Source: Prosapia bicincta | Lineage: Eukaryota; Arthropoda; Insecta; Hemiptera; Cercopidae | Assembly: GCA_036971475.1 (NCBI GenBank) | Contig: JBAIZL010000003.1 | Coordinates: 110,161,070-110,225,069 of the forward strand | DNA: 64,000 bases | Direction: 5' to 3' | Part shown: one piece after another, positions 36,501 through 42,964 of the stretch | How positions within the stretch are numbered: position 1 is the first letter of the stretch | Layout: each line of letters begins with the position of its first letter | Program-made: the position numbers and the translations under genes | Notes under the pieces: model-generated | The model's database searches: none | Told to the model about the DNA's origin: nothing | Seen by the model: the letters and a program-made list of their open reading frames with translations, nothing else

Positions 36501-39205
36501 GTATCAGTTACGGTTTGAGTTGACAAAGGGACACATCTCCCGAAACGGCCGTCCTCAACAAGCAAAGTAAGTGCTACTATAGGCAAGTTTAAAACATTTA
36601 AAAGTGTAAGTGTATTTAATTTTTAGTCTGTAATGGCATGTATAGCGTAAACGAGTCTTATTGATATTTTTTTTTTTTTAATTACTATTTTCAATGTATA
36701 GAACACGAATATTAAATTTTTTTGCAGAAAATACTAAAAGTTAATTTGTTTGCACATTTTTAATGTTACTCTGTAATGGCATGGATAACGTGAACCAGAC
36801 GCGCAGTAGCTACAGCTTACTGCTCTACATCAAAGTCAAATTATTTTGATACTAAACTTAAAATCTAAATATTTAACTTTTGGTTATAAATTTATACAAC
36901 ATTACCATATACCTATATTAAAATATAATTATGAAGTATCTACTCAGGATAGATTTAGTTGTAATTTTCTGAATCGGCAATAAGTCTAAATATTTACCAA
37001 AATTACAACCAGATCTATCCTGAATGTAGGGATACTTTATAGGTATATTTCAATATAGGTATATAGTAATGTTGTATAAAATTATAACAAATCCTATCCT
37101 GACTGGATACTTCGTAGGTATATTTTAATATAGGAATATAGTATTGTTGTGTAAAATTACAACAAAATCTAGTAGTCCAGTGCGCTGTAGCTCTAGGTTC
37201 ACACTATAGGCCTACAGGCTGTTACAGACTAACATTTACAATGTTGTTTTTTTTAGTATTTTTAAAAAAACCTCACTAGCGACAAAAACTAATGTGGGAT
37301 TTGTGTTCAGGACGTAAACATACATCAGAAAAAAAATTCACGAAAATAGCGGTAATCGCACATCTATATAATTACCAAAATTACAAACAAATCTTGATGT
37401 AGTGCAGTGTGCTGTAGCTACTGCGCGCCCGGTTCACGCTATAGGCCTTCATGCCATTACAGACTATCATTTAAAATGTGAAAAAAAGTAACTTCCGTAT
37501 TTTCCGTGGAAACAAAGTTGATATTAGTCCTCTACATATTGAAACAAGTCATTCGAAAACAAAATTGAAAAAACCAAGGTAAAAATATAGGCGTAATAAC
37601 GGTGTTAAATTTTTTTATTATTATATTACTTGTTTTAACGTGTATAACACCAATATCAACTGTTTTTTCCGCGGAAAGTACAGAAAGTTACTTTTTTCAT
37701 ATTTTAAATGTTAGGTTGTAATGGCATGTATAGCGTAAATGAGTCTTATTGATACTGTTAATATCAATATTTTTTTTGTTTAAATTACATTACACATTTT
37801 AATGTGTAGAACGCTAATATAAACTTTTTTCCAGGGAAAATACAAAAAGTTAATTTTTCTGTACATTTTTAATGTTAGTCTGTAATAGCATGTACAGCGT
37901 GAACTGGACGCGCAGTATAGCAACAGCCCACTGCACTACGTCAGTCAGTTTATTTTAATACTAAACTTAAAATCTAAAAATTTAACTTTTGGTTATAATT
38001 TTATACAACATGACTATATACCTACATTAAAATATACCTATGAAATATCCAGTCAGGATAGATTTGGTTATAATTTTATTCAACATTATTATCTACCTGT
38101 ATTAAAGTACACCTACGAAGTATTCAGTCAGGATAGATTTGGTTATAATTTTATACATTACTATCTACCTATATGGTAAAAATACAGAAGCTCGGCACCA
38201 TATGATATTTTGGGAAATGGTTTAACATCATTAAATAGGACGATATCTACAAGAATTTCTTTAAAAATGACCTCGGAAAGTTACTTTTTTTTCAATTTAA
38301 AGTAGCGTAAAAAATTCAGCGCGGATGTAGAAGTTGTGAATAGGCGCGGAGTGATACAAATGCTTCGTGATACAACTGAATTTCAATGTATAAAATTAAA
38401 ACCAAACCTAACCTGACTTTACACTTTTTCGGTATATTTTAATATAGGTATACAGTATTTTATAAATTTAAAACCAATCTATCCTAACTGTAGAAGTTGT
38501 TTCTCAAATATCTACACACGTAAGGTTGCGTGACGTACCGCGGACAATGCGTACAACCTAATGCGCAGCACTGTGACGTAAGTATCACTCCGCGCCTATT
38601 CACAACTTCTACATCCGCGCTGAATTTAGTACCCTACTTTAAATTGAAAAAAAGTAACTTTCCTACTTCAATTTAAAAAAAATTCTTGTGGATATCGTCC
38701 AATTTGATGGTTTTGAACAATTTCCCAAAATATCGTATAGTGCCGGAGTACTGTATTTTAACCAAAGTGCATATTCGTGTTCTACACATTAAAACGAGTA
38801 ATATAACCAAAAAAATGTTTTAACACCAACGTCATTATGTCTATATTTTTACCCTATTATAAACCAAAATGTGTTCACCTATCACTATCACAAATAAATT
38901 TCTTTAATTTTTAAAACCTTTGGTACATGCAAGTGATGTTTTTATAAGTATGTATATACATTCAACTGATATTGTGCAATTGAAATGTTTAGGTATGTTT
39001 AAGTTCCAGACTAATATTTAGCTGGATTTGCGAATCTAAACATTTACTTAATTCTTTTTAATTTAGTACTAATTATATTTTCTTAACTTTATATAAAAAT
39101 AAGATCAATCACCAAAAATCCAGCTAATATGGATGCAAGTGCATTCCTTTTATCTCCTCCTTCAAACCAAACACAAGGTGGTATATTATCTAAACAACCC
39201 GACAT
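11721..39205 (-). CDS. TMEM50: TMEM50 family four-pass membrane protein, complete four-exon gene
   Basis: Joining 39205-39113, 30339-30233, 16822-16659 and 11827-11721 on the minus strand gives a 471-nt reading frame (156 aa plus TAA). The product matches TMEM50A/B (SMP1) along its whole length; human TMEM50A is about 157 aa. Landmarks are FEGGDKRNALASI (about residues 14-26), FFTGWW (32-37), INSVSNAQIRGDSFSGGC (68-85), WLFIGF (94-99), WILFADF (111-117) and LVYKFGRTED (144-153). Four hydrophobic stretches fit four membrane passes. All introns are GT/AG, with phases 0, 2 and 1 agreeing across every junction. Introns are 8.8, 13.4 and 4.8 kb and packed with transposons, none of which interrupts an exon. 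The molecular role is poorly known; relatives sit in ER/Golgi/endosomal membranes. Codon integrity suggests an active gene. The promoter and 5' UTR limits are not visible. Confidence 0.95.
12219..13740. mobile_element. Possible Tigger-like element nested in the piggyBac-like element
   Basis: TA then CAGCAAAAACTCGATTAATC at the left. At the right, inverted, TAGTAGATCTTCGTTTAACC then TA. The end style and the TA duplication fit Tigger/pogo, but the two termini agree only moderately and no transposase is readable. Confidence 0.4.
12551..13639. mobile_element. Second TTAA-flanked piggyBac-like element, innermost
   Basis: TTAA (12547-12550) precedes CACTTTAGCTGCCAGCCACA. At the right TTAA (13640-13643) follows, inverted, AATTTTAGCTGCCATGTCAG. 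The shared TTTAGCTGCCA core and both TTAA sites support a piggyBac-type non-autonomous element of 1089 bp. The open frame at 12893-13147 on the minus strand has no recognised domain. Confidence 0.6.
14451..15157 (-). mobile_element. Tc1/mariner-superfamily element, internally deleted
   Basis: Ends AAGGTGATTTAAAAAGAACG and, inverted, AAGGGTGATTCAAAACGAGC, with flanking TA. The minus strand encodes only the transposase N-terminus: about 15000-14870 reads VYLCAVSLK, a stop, then LYQSRESHAATVRRLRGTLR, and 14865-14659 continues KRFFETGSTVDLKSPGPRC and NEQNIALVSD. This is the helix-turn-helix part of a widespread insect Tc1/mariner family. The catalytic domain is deleted. It lies in TMEM50 intron 3. 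Confidence 0.82.
15603..16198 (-). mobile_element. mariner element with N- and C-terminal transposase pieces joined by deletion
   Basis: On the minus strand, 16053-15880 encodes APSISTVEKWTAEFKREG and EIIKTLHDIVLDSRRVKVHE, the mariner helix-turn-helix region. 15790-15672 encodes LEKRWTKCVRSREII, the mariner C-terminus. The central DDD catalytic part is absent. Termini near 15603 (GGTATGGTGAGAAGTTCTCG) and 16198 (inverted GTATGATAAGGTTTTTGGGT) are alike. It is a dead internally deleted copy in intron 3. Confidence 0.75.
16659..16822 (-). CDS. TMEM50: TMEM50 coding exon 3 (residues 67-122)
   Basis: The acceptor TGTTTCAG is followed by G, which completes the split Met codon. The exon then encodes INSVSNAQIRGDSFSGG and two hydrophobic segments (WLFIGFVLGFAAVIAA, CWILFADFIG). 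The best donor is GTTGGT (16658-16653), leaving one nucleotide (G) that joins CA of exon 4 to give Ala. The open frame runs on past this donor into intron sequence; that tail is not family-like and is taken as read-through. Confidence 0.94.
17041..17240 (-). mobile_element. tRNA-derived SINE-like repeat, inverted copy 3
   Basis: On the minus strand this reproduces the 5250-5420 body (GGCAACAGTTTAGGGTTGTA..., TTTTGATGACAACCAGATGG). It ends with GGAAAGTTGACTCACTAGAC and the B-box-like CAGTTCAAATCTG. It lies in TMEM50 intron 2. Confidence 0.6.
17660..17868. repeat. (TA)n runs flanking a ~34-bp inverted repeat
   Basis: TATGAAGTTAATATATTACT... (about 17680-17715) is repeated inverted at about 17757-17793, with a 40-base loop. 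TA microsatellites lie on both sides (17660-17681, 17828-17868), followed by a TTTA run. Confidence 0.8.
17935..18165. repeat. Near-perfect palindrome with ~110-bp arms
   Basis: The arm 17935-18040 is repeated inverted at 18042-18150 with almost no spacer. A junction TTTCTTAGTATTGTAATTCC marks the inner ends. Each arm holds a complete hammerhead-like motif (see next entry). Such palindromes usually arise from head-to-head retroelement ends. Confidence 0.92.
17979..18104. ncRNA. Back-to-back hammerhead-like motifs, AAGCTT family
   Basis: Right arm, plus strand from 18058: ATTC (stem I), CTGAGGA core intact, GTTG...CAAC stem II, GAA, AAGCTT palindrome (stem III box), T, GAGT (stem I partner). 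The left arm (18024-17979, minus) is the same sequence inverted. All core positions of the hammerhead consensus (CUGANGA, GAA, UH) are present, so this copy could be catalytically competent on paper. Confidence 0.6.
18161..18230. repeat. (TA)n microsatellite at a transposon insertion site
   Basis: A TA run immediately left of the Tigger terminus at 18233. A second TA run lies at the right end (21489-21552). A TA run is a natural landing site for a TA-targeting element. Confidence 0.9.
18233..21480 (+). mobile_element. Tigger/pogo-type DNA transposon interrupted by a LINE
   Basis: The left end CAGTCCAACTTCTATATAAC and the right end (inverted CAGTCGAACCTCTGTATAAT) match. Between 20920 and 21115 the plus strand encodes NGWKKKIALFINNCPAHPHD and FFFPPNITSILQLLNQGVIK, the Tigger DDE domain (DNCPAHP, LPPNTTSxLQPxDQGVI) with a shift and a D-to-N change. 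Most of the rest is replaced by a LINE insertion at about 18415-20665. It lies in TMEM50 intron 2. Confidence 0.85.
18415..20665 (+). pseudogene. I-group non-LTR retrotransposon ORF2 (reverse transcriptase-RNase H), 5'-truncated
   Basis: The 5' edge already lies inside the RT: YTEVKDFRPISLTSF and KTLERLVDHYL (18450-18535), then HAYQTGRSVETALL and GVFLDVKGGF (to 18690). A frame change follows, then AIKRAAMDHGISDGIINWI (18709-18766), SEGCP and LSPLLWSLVVDGLL with the catalytic YADDIAIL (about 18938-18961). RNase H follows at 19705-20080: FTDGYK, E in QGEVLAIK, CSDSQAALKAL, IPGHSGWIGNERADALAK. The C-terminus carries a Cys/His motif CKRCNKDQE-...-HVLCECP (20392-20452). It ends in an A/T-rich TAATAATAAAAAATAAAA tail. 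Base composition is clearly more GC-rich than the surroundings. Several frameshifts make it inactive. RNase H after RT places it in the I/R1/LOA-type assemblage. Confidence 0.92.
21489..21552. repeat. (TA)n microsatellite
   Basis: A perfect TA run following the right end of the Tigger element. Confidence 0.95.
22155..23451 (-). mobile_element. Tigger/jerky-type DNA transposon with internally deleted transposase
   Basis: The ends TAGTAGAACCTCTCAAACTC and inverted CAGTAGAACCTCTCAAAATC are flanked by TA on both sides. The minus strand carries LERGESVNKIALDLNIGRST and LGWKKKKSEIE (about 23275-23185), the N-terminal psq-type DNA-binding part. It runs straight into AMFLPPNVTSLFQPMDQGAL and LKRRYRHKLLSSLV (23150-23040), the end of the DDE domain and C-terminus. 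The first two catalytic aspartates are lost by an internal deletion, so the element is non-autonomous. The C-terminal part is open for about 120 codons. Confidence 0.88.
23571..23615 (+). ncRNA. Hammerhead-like motif, ATGTACAT family, best-preserved copy
   Basis: ACTT (stem I), CTGAAGA, T, GGTTAC-CTT-GTAACT (stem II), GAA, ATGTACAT (palindromic stem III box), C (cleavage-site position), AGGT (stem I partner). Every consensus core base of the hammerhead (CUGANGA...GAA...UH) is present. The palindromic 8-nt stem III box would favour activity as a dimer, as known for short-stem-III hammerheads of Penelope-like elements and satellite DNAs. Confidence 0.68.
24020..24400. other. No recognised feature
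   Basis: AT-rich intronic sequence without coding or repeat signatures. Confidence 0.5.
24405..24868. mobile_element. Foldback-type element with arms built of short repeats
   Basis: Arms at about 24405-24565 and 24700-24868 are inverted copies (outermost CTTCAAATGACyAAA). Each arm is made of four or five variants of a ~27-base unit resembling GTCCGTGCACTTTGGTTAGT-TGAA. The 130-base centre is AT-rich and non-coding. The arrangement fits a MITE/foldback element; no family could be assigned. Confidence 0.7.
25420..25740 (+). pseudogene. Penelope-like element GIY-YIG endonuclease and C-terminal tail
   Basis: From about 25470 one frame reads NRAGVYKITCNNCPSFYIEQ then TGR, the GIY-YIG nuclease start of PLEs. 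After frame changes, 25612-25735 reads ILHYIKKSNKLNTVENYEIY, the conserved PLE C-terminal tail. The reverse transcriptase is absent (5' truncation). About 400 bases of A/C-rich 3' UTR follow. Confidence 0.8.
26130..26190 (+). ncRNA. Degenerate hammerhead-like end of the PLE at 25.4 kb
   Basis: CACTGACGAAGACAAATTGGCTGCTAAAACATC keeps CTGACGA but has TAA for GAA and no clear palindrome. It is listed because of its position at the 3' end of PLE sequence. Confidence 0.3.
26220..27510. other. No recognised feature
   Basis: Very AT-rich DNA in TMEM50 intron 2 with no coding potential or clear repeat ends. Confidence 0.55.
27529..28273 (-). mobile_element. mariner element, 5'-deleted transposase
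   Basis: The ends CGAGGTCTGTTCAAAAAATA and inverted CGAAGTCTGTTAAAAAAATA are flanked by TA. The minus strand encodes KVMLTVFFFDAKGVVHYEYL, then RPELWRSDNWFFHHDNVPAH (second catalytic D). After a frameshift in a ten-base C run (27822-27831) comes YSPDLAPCDFFLFPKLKKPL (third D, DD34D spacing). The N-terminus and first catalytic D are gone. This is a very common insect mariner lineage. It lies in TMEM50 intron 2. Confidence 0.92.
28290..28890. other. No recognised feature
   Basis: AT-rich; the 70-aa frame at 28454-28666 has no recognisable domain. Confidence 0.5.
28912..28962 (-). ncRNA. Hammerhead-like motif, AACGTT family
   Basis: Minus strand: GAGG (stem I), CTGAAGA, A, GTCT-ATA-AGAC (stem II), AAA (GAA expected), AACGTT palindrome, T, TCTC (stem I partner). 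One core change (G12 to A). Confidence 0.5.
29217..29259 (-). ncRNA. Hammerhead-like motif, AACGTT family, variant
   Basis: Minus strand: GAGG, CTGAAAA (G8 to A), GTC-ATAA-GAC stem II, GAA, AACATT, T, CCTC. Stem I GAGG/CCTC is fully paired. Confidence 0.5.
29270..29600 (+). pseudogene. Penelope-like element 3' end, plus copy
   Basis: 29288-29400 reads MRILHTCNKGHKLNILEQYE then IYRH, the conserved PLE tail. The 3' UTR ends with a hammerhead-like motif at 29495-29535 and then TTAACAGAATGTTTGGTTGC, which recurs at 28880 (inverted) and 50455/50560. Confidence 0.75.
29495..29535 (+). ncRNA. Hammerhead-like motif, AACGTT family, plus copy
   Basis: GAGG (stem I), CTGGAGA (A6 to G), A, GTC-CTAA-GAC, GGAA, ACGTA, T, CCTC (stem I partner, 4 bp). 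Confidence 0.45.
30233..30339 (-). CDS. TMEM50: TMEM50 coding exon 2 (residues 32-67)
   Basis: A pyrimidine-rich TTTGTTTTTCAG acceptor precedes codons for FFTGWWLIID, the family's first-membrane-segment signature. The exon continues with YGAYHVCGIIGTMSLF and ends after AT of a split ATG codon at a GTAGGC donor (30232-30227). It is 107 nt long. Confidence 0.94.
30443..30595. repeat. Palindromic PLE-end-like repeat, family with AACTAAGTGAATAC arms, copy 1
   Basis: TAAATAATACTTAACTAAGT at the left is mirrored at the right (ACTTAGTTAAGTATTATTTA). The inner part (CTTACTTGCTGACGCGGCTC...) is related to the two palindromes at 30.75 and 31.7 kb. Intron 1 of TMEM50. Confidence 0.75.
30745..31090. repeat. 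Palindromic repeat, copy 2, with ~120-bp arms
   Basis: Arms 30745-30870 and 30970-31090 are inverted copies containing ACTTAACTAAGTGAATACGT, TTCCTTTTACGAAGCTAACC and CTCTACTAGCGGCAAGGCCG. The arms keep a hammerhead-like topology (stem I GCT/AGC, stem II GGAAC/GTTTT, GAA, ACGCGT box), but the CTGANGA core is changed to TCGTAAA. Confidence 0.8.
31710..31910. repeat. Palindromic repeat, copy 3
   Basis: Same family as 30745-31090: AAAAAGTACTTAACAAAGTG at the left and ACTTAGTTAAGTACTTTTTT at the right, with TTCCTTTTACGAAG/CTTCGTAAAAGGAA inside and GAA-ATGCAT-C in the right arm. Confidence 0.75.
32197..32300 (+). mobile_element. hAT-type terminus
   Basis: CAGGGGTCAGTAACCTTTTT followed by GTACTTGAGGGCC is a typical hAT end (CAGGGGTxxxxAACCTTTTTG...GGGCC). 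A matching right end and transposase were not found. Confidence 0.5.
32300..32940. other. No recognised feature
   Basis: AT-rich intronic DNA without a clear signature. Confidence 0.5.
32938..33294 (-). other. Coding-looking open frame of unknown identity, possibly an exon
   Basis: A 118-codon minus frame in unusually GC-balanced DNA. Its middle (VILREGVSPGGPCEGALLDE, ISEVCLHPRKCSQNCLCLIS) looks protein-like rather than random. A strong splice donor GTAAGT lies at 33003-32998, after which the frame loses that character. No good acceptor was found upstream and the family was not recognised. The plus strand is also open for 73 codons (33017-33238). It could be an exon of a gene nested in TMEM50 intron 1, a retrocopy piece or a transposon fragment. 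Confidence 0.3.
33615..33800 (+). pseudogene. Penelope-like element 3' terminal fragment
   Basis: 33640-33745 encodes NEQTQYKSHIFFDTIENLTL then KPSPLDP and is homologous to the minus copy near 51.8 kb. It ends with the hammerhead-like motif at 33741-33780. Confidence 0.65.
33741..33780 (+). ncRNA. Hammerhead-like motif, AACGTT/GATC family
   Basis: CTGATGA core intact, A, GATC...GATC stem II, AAA (GAA expected), AACGTT palindrome, C. One core change (G12). The paralogue at 51770-51730 (minus) has CTGATGA, GATCG-...-CGATC and GAA, but lost the palindrome. Confidence 0.5.
34108..34275. ncRNA. Inverted pair of hammerhead-like motifs, CGGCCG family
   Basis: The minus copy at 34150-34108 and the plus copy at 34230-34275 are separated by a C/A-rich spacer (CCACCAAAATAyxxyGTGAT..., CACCAAAATACACCCACATA). 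That spacer recurs, inverted, in the PLE 3' UTR at 925-1030. The plus copy reads TGAG, TTGACAGT, GGGA-CAAATC-TCTC, GAA, ACGACCGT, C, ATCAAC. Confidence 0.5.
34730..38160. repeat. Field of ~75-90 bp repeats in both orientations
   Basis: Two unit types alternate. Type 1 contains TACCTATATTAAAATATACC, GAAGTATCCAGTCAGGATAG and TTTGGTTATAATTTTATACA (about 34930-35100, 36880-36975 and 37985-38165 plus; about 35135-35225 and 36995-37170 minus). Type 2 contains TGTAGAACACGAATATCAAC, GCAGAAAATA and GGAAAGTTACTTTTTTCACA (34797, 36275, 36695, 37650, 37800 plus; 35345, 35500, 37440 minus). CTACAGCGCACTGCACTACG links them. The block has no coding sequence and fits nested copies of foldback elements with repeat-built arms. 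TMEM50 intron 1. Confidence 0.8.
36447..36559. ncRNA. Back-to-back hammerhead-like motifs, CGGCCG family, perfect inverted pair
   Basis: The minus copy 36491-36447 and plus copy 36514-36559 are mirror images meeting at AACTGTATCAGTT. Plus copy: TTGAG (stem I), TTGACAAA, GGGA-CACATC-TCCC, GAA, ACGGCCGT palindrome, C, CTCAA (stem I partner, 5 bp paired). Both flanks share GCACTTACTTTGCTTGTTGA. Stems I, II and III are all intact while the core is the variant TTGACAAA. Confidence 0.6.
38166..38766. mobile_element. Foldback-type element with ~200-bp inverted arms
   Basis: Arms at 38166-38372 and 38573-38766 are inverted copies containing GGCACCATATGATATTTTGG, GACGATATCTACAAGAATTT and GCGCGGATGTAGAAGTTGTG. 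The central ~200 bp contains one type 1 unit pair of the neighbouring repeat field. GCGC-rich ends at the loop side are unlike the AT-rich surroundings. Confidence 0.8.
39113..39205 (-). CDS. TMEM50: TMEM50 coding exon 1 (residues 1-31)
   Basis: The ATG is at 39205-39203. The exon begins MSGCLDN and contains the conserved GGDKRNALASI box just before the first membrane segment. It ends in codon TTG, followed directly by a GTGATT donor (39112-39107), phase 0. It is too short (93 nt) for a simple ORF screen. Upstream AT-rich DNA probably holds the 5' UTR and promoter, but no motif is convincing. Confidence 0.93.
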
Positions 39206-39209
39206 ATTT

Positions 39210-40510
39210 ATTTAGTTTTACACTAAACACTATTACCACTATTTAATTTATAAACAATTTAAAATTAACAAAAATATCTTAATTTTTCACTAATCACATA
39301 ACTCCAAAATTTCTAAACTTTTTACTTTATCAATAACTTAAATTCCATCATTTTGTTAATAGATTGGAAACCAAATATATGAGTCTAAACCATAGAAATG
39401 CGCAATCTGTGTGTAATAGATTGGCATACTTTCAATACTTTGTTCAAAAACTTGCACGGAATATAATTTGAAAATGAATTTCTTATTCAGTTTATATAAA
39501 ATCCATTTTCCATGAGAAAATGATATAAGACAAAAAGATTTATCCAAATTTGAATTCATTATTTCTAACGATGTTATCTATAATACTTCATTTTTACTAC
39601 TAGGCATTTTATATTAAAACTAATAGCATGTCTTATGAATAACTCCTAATCACTAAACTAACAGCATTTTCAATATACGGGTGGCTGCAAATCAAATTAC
39701 TATAAGATTTTTTCGAAAATCAAGATAAATGAGTGAAATTAGAAATACTCCAAGTATTAGTTCAAAGCAATAGGAAATGATTTGACAGGTTACTTAGATA
39801 AACTCGATTGGCCCATTGTCTTCTATGTGAATGAGTTTTGTCGTACACCACGGCATTGCAGCGGACAAACTAATTATAGATCAATGAAATAAGGGAGTTA
39901 TGGGTAAATAGTTGGATAAGATGTCCTGTATTGAGATAACCATACATCTCAACACTGTTTCAGACATTAAAAGAAGCAAACCGGTACTTTTAAACTTCGT
40001 GTTAGTGTTGGAAAATGAAGGTGAGAGTTCTTGAAGGAAGTCAATAAAGGCAGCAAACAAACTTAGAAAATAAGTGTTGCAACTACGTTTTTTGGAAAAT
40101 TCAATTTCTTGTCATATTCTATGTAAAAATCGAAGATTTAGCTTAGACAAAAATATAATACTAAAAAAATATAGTTTTTTCTTCCATTTATAACTTAAAT
40201 ACAGCAATTAATGAAAATTTATCCATTGGTAGAAAAAAATTCAATTATTCTAATTTGTGTTTATCCGGATGGGTTCCGATCCCAATTAATTTGGATAATT
40301 GTAGTTCTACTGTACTACTATCAAAAAGTTGGTATTCTTGTTCATAAAATTTACTATTTGACTGTCAGCAATGTCTGGTACTACAATATTTACCAAAGAT
40401 AGTGTTAAAGATATTCTTCAAGGTTTCAACTAGAGCCACAAGAGGTGGTTTGTCGGCAGGTAAAACTGGATTATCATATTTTTTCATTTGGCCAAAAAGA
40501 TTTATTTCTT
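39210..40510. other. Upstream region of TMEM50; nothing else recognised
   Basis: AT-rich. It should hold the 5' UTR and promoter of TMEM50 on the minus strand, but no TATA box or initiator stands out. The 67-aa minus frame at 39559-39356 has no known domain. Confidence 0.5.
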
Positions 40511-40512
40511 GA

Positions 40513-42100
40513 ATGCAGAGTTTTGAAATTTCGGAAACATCTCTAAAATTATTATATAATGAAAACCCCTCTACTCCTCAATTCTATATATTACCAAAGA
40601 TCCACAAAAACATAATCCCTCCACCTGGTAGACCAATAATTGCTGGCTGCAATTCAGTAACGGAAAGAATTTCAGCTTTCCTCGACTCACACCTTCAACC
40701 CTTAGTAAAGAACCTTCCATCACATACCCAGGACACCAATCATTTCATAGATCGACTCTCACAAATATCTGTACCTCTACCCCCGGTAACTATTTTGGTC
40801 ACCATAGATGTCACCTCTCTCTATACCAACATCCCTCATGCACACGGCCTATCTGCAATAGAGAATTTTCTAAGCAAACGCCCAGGCAAGCCTTCTCCCA
40901 CTACACCTTTTCTTGTGAACCTGACCAGGTTCATCCTCGAGAAGAACAACTTTCCGTTTGAGGGAAGGAACTACCTTCAAATAAAGGGAACAGCAATGGG
41001 CACCAGAATGGCACCATCGTACGCTAATCTGTACATGGGATTGTTGGAAGAAAGTTTTCTAAAGACACAAACACACCAGCCATTATGTTGGTATAGATAT
41101 ATAGATGACATCTTCCTAATTTGGACACAGGGTGCTTCAACACTTGAGGCATTTTTAGACAGCCTGACACAATTCTCCACACTTCAATTTACCTGGGAGA
41201 AATCTACATCAGCCATCACCTTTTTGGATGTAGAGGTAACACTCCAAAATGGAAATATCAACACAGGAATTCACATCAAACCGAAAAACGATCCATTCCA
41301 TACAGTCAAGCAATCAAGGGTAAGAGAATCTGTTCGAATGATAGGGAATTGGAAGATTTTAATAGAAAGATATCAACAGCCTTCCAGAGAAGAGGATACC
41401 CAAAAAAACTCATTGAAAACCAAATTCATTCAGCACAATCCTCGGTTCACCATAAACCACAAACAGAACAAAATAAACTGTCTTTAATAACAGACTACCA
41501 TCCTGGTCTACATAAACTCAACAAGATATTGAGAGATGGCTTCAAAATTCAAGCTTCCGTCCACACCAAAAATCTTTTCACCGATCTACCGCAAATTTGG
41601 TACAAGCAACCTCCCAACTTGAAAAACATCCTAAACTACCAGACCCTGATGCAGAGAAACCACACAAACTTCCTCATGGCTCCTTCCCATGCAATAGACC
41701 TGGATGCAAGACGTGTCCAATACACCCCTCAGCAAATAGTTTCAACAGCCAAACAACAAAAATGGTCTTCAAAATACAAGGTCATCATAATTGTACATCG
41801 AAAAGTGTCATATACCAGCTACAATGTAAACTTTGCTCAGCACAGTACATAGGCCTGACCACGGATGGTCTGAATATCAGAATGAATGGCCACAGACATG
41901 ATGTTAAAATTATGAATATGGATAGACCAACAGCTCAACATGCTGCGAGTCACAACATCACAACTTTTGATGACTGCTACATCACAAAAATAATTAAATC
42001 ACTCCCCCTTGATTGCAATCCCTCAGAACTGAGAAGGTGGGAACTATCATACCAGTGGTATACCAAGTCCAGAGAATCCCCTAACCTCAACATCAGATAA
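40513..42100 (+). pseudogene. Penelope-like element: reverse transcriptase plus GIY-YIG endonuclease, three frames
   Basis: The RT starts within its early motifs (QFYILPKIHK, PGRPIIAGCNSVTE) and has VTIDVTSLYTNIP (first catalytic Asp, about 40800-40838), the KGTAMGTRMAPSYANLYMG box (40984-41040) and the catalytic YRYIDDIFLIW (41092-41124), then ITFLDVEV. A frameshift near 41310-41350 leads to FNRKISTAFQRRGYPKKLIE. Another near 41620-41640 leads to a Cys/His linker CNRPGCKTCPIH (about 41691-41726) and the GIY-YIG nuclease VIYQLQCKLCSAQYIGLTTD then R...H (41808-41900). It ends NLNIR and stop at 42100. The 5' part is missing. RT followed by GIY-YIG is unique to Penelope-like elements. The YIGLT variant separates it from the GVYKL/YIxQTGR family elsewhere in this window. 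Confidence 0.93.
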
Positions 42101-42207
42101 ATCCATTCATTTTTTATTTTATTTATTATTTTTTCCCCCTCCTAATGGCCTTATCTCTTTTCCCCTGACAGACTTATATAAACTATAATCACTCTTATGC
42201 TCATGGA

Positions 42208-42245
<38 letters not shown>

Positions 42246-42344
42246 TTAATCTGTGCATCTGATTTCTACTCTTCACAATCTGTGATTACAACTTATATTT
42301 ATATTATTTCATTCTCTCATATTACTTTTTGTGTTTTCTCTTCG

Positions 42345-42382
42345 ATTGACAAAGACCACTGTGTCGTTGAAATATATCATTG
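42345..42382 (+). ncRNA. Hammerhead-like motif, ATATAT family, PLE 3' end
   Basis: TTGACAAA (variant core), GACCAC-TGT-GTCGTT (stem II, one mismatch), GAA, ATATAT palindrome, C. Located in the 3' UTR of the PLE. Duplicated at 43554-43591. Confidence 0.5.
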
Positions 42383-42964
42383 TTTAAGTGCTTTTATGTG
42401 TTTCTATTTCAAGACTACAGTGTGGACTCTTACCAAGGTAAGTCTATCAGTCTCCTAGTCCAAAAAATCTATATATAGGGAAAGTGTGAGCTAATAGAAG
42501 GAATTTATTAATTTATCTTTTGTTTTAGTGTAGAACTGTGTTTCACATCACCACTTGTTTTAGTTTTTATTCAATTAATGTGCACTTTTCCACATTTGAA
42601 AGAAGACCATCTGGAATATTTTCATAATGATGAAAGCAGTGGTGAAACAGAAGAAGTGGAAGAATAAAATTATATGAACATTGCTAATGGGACTCCTGTG
42701 GTTCAGTGCTGGAACACCATGAGTTTCATATAATTAATGTCAGAGATACGTGATGGTATTTAGAATTACACATGGCTCATATTCCTCCGATTAAATAACA
42801 CAAAGGTATCCCAGAGTTTCACAGTCCTTAATCAATAGTCAAAGCAAAAAAGGCTGCAGCTCCTGTAAGTAAATTGGAATGAATTTATTTAAAAAAGCGA
42901 TAAAGGTAGGAGACAAAATATAATAAATGTTAGGTTGAGTGGATGAAGAGGAAAATCAGTCAGT

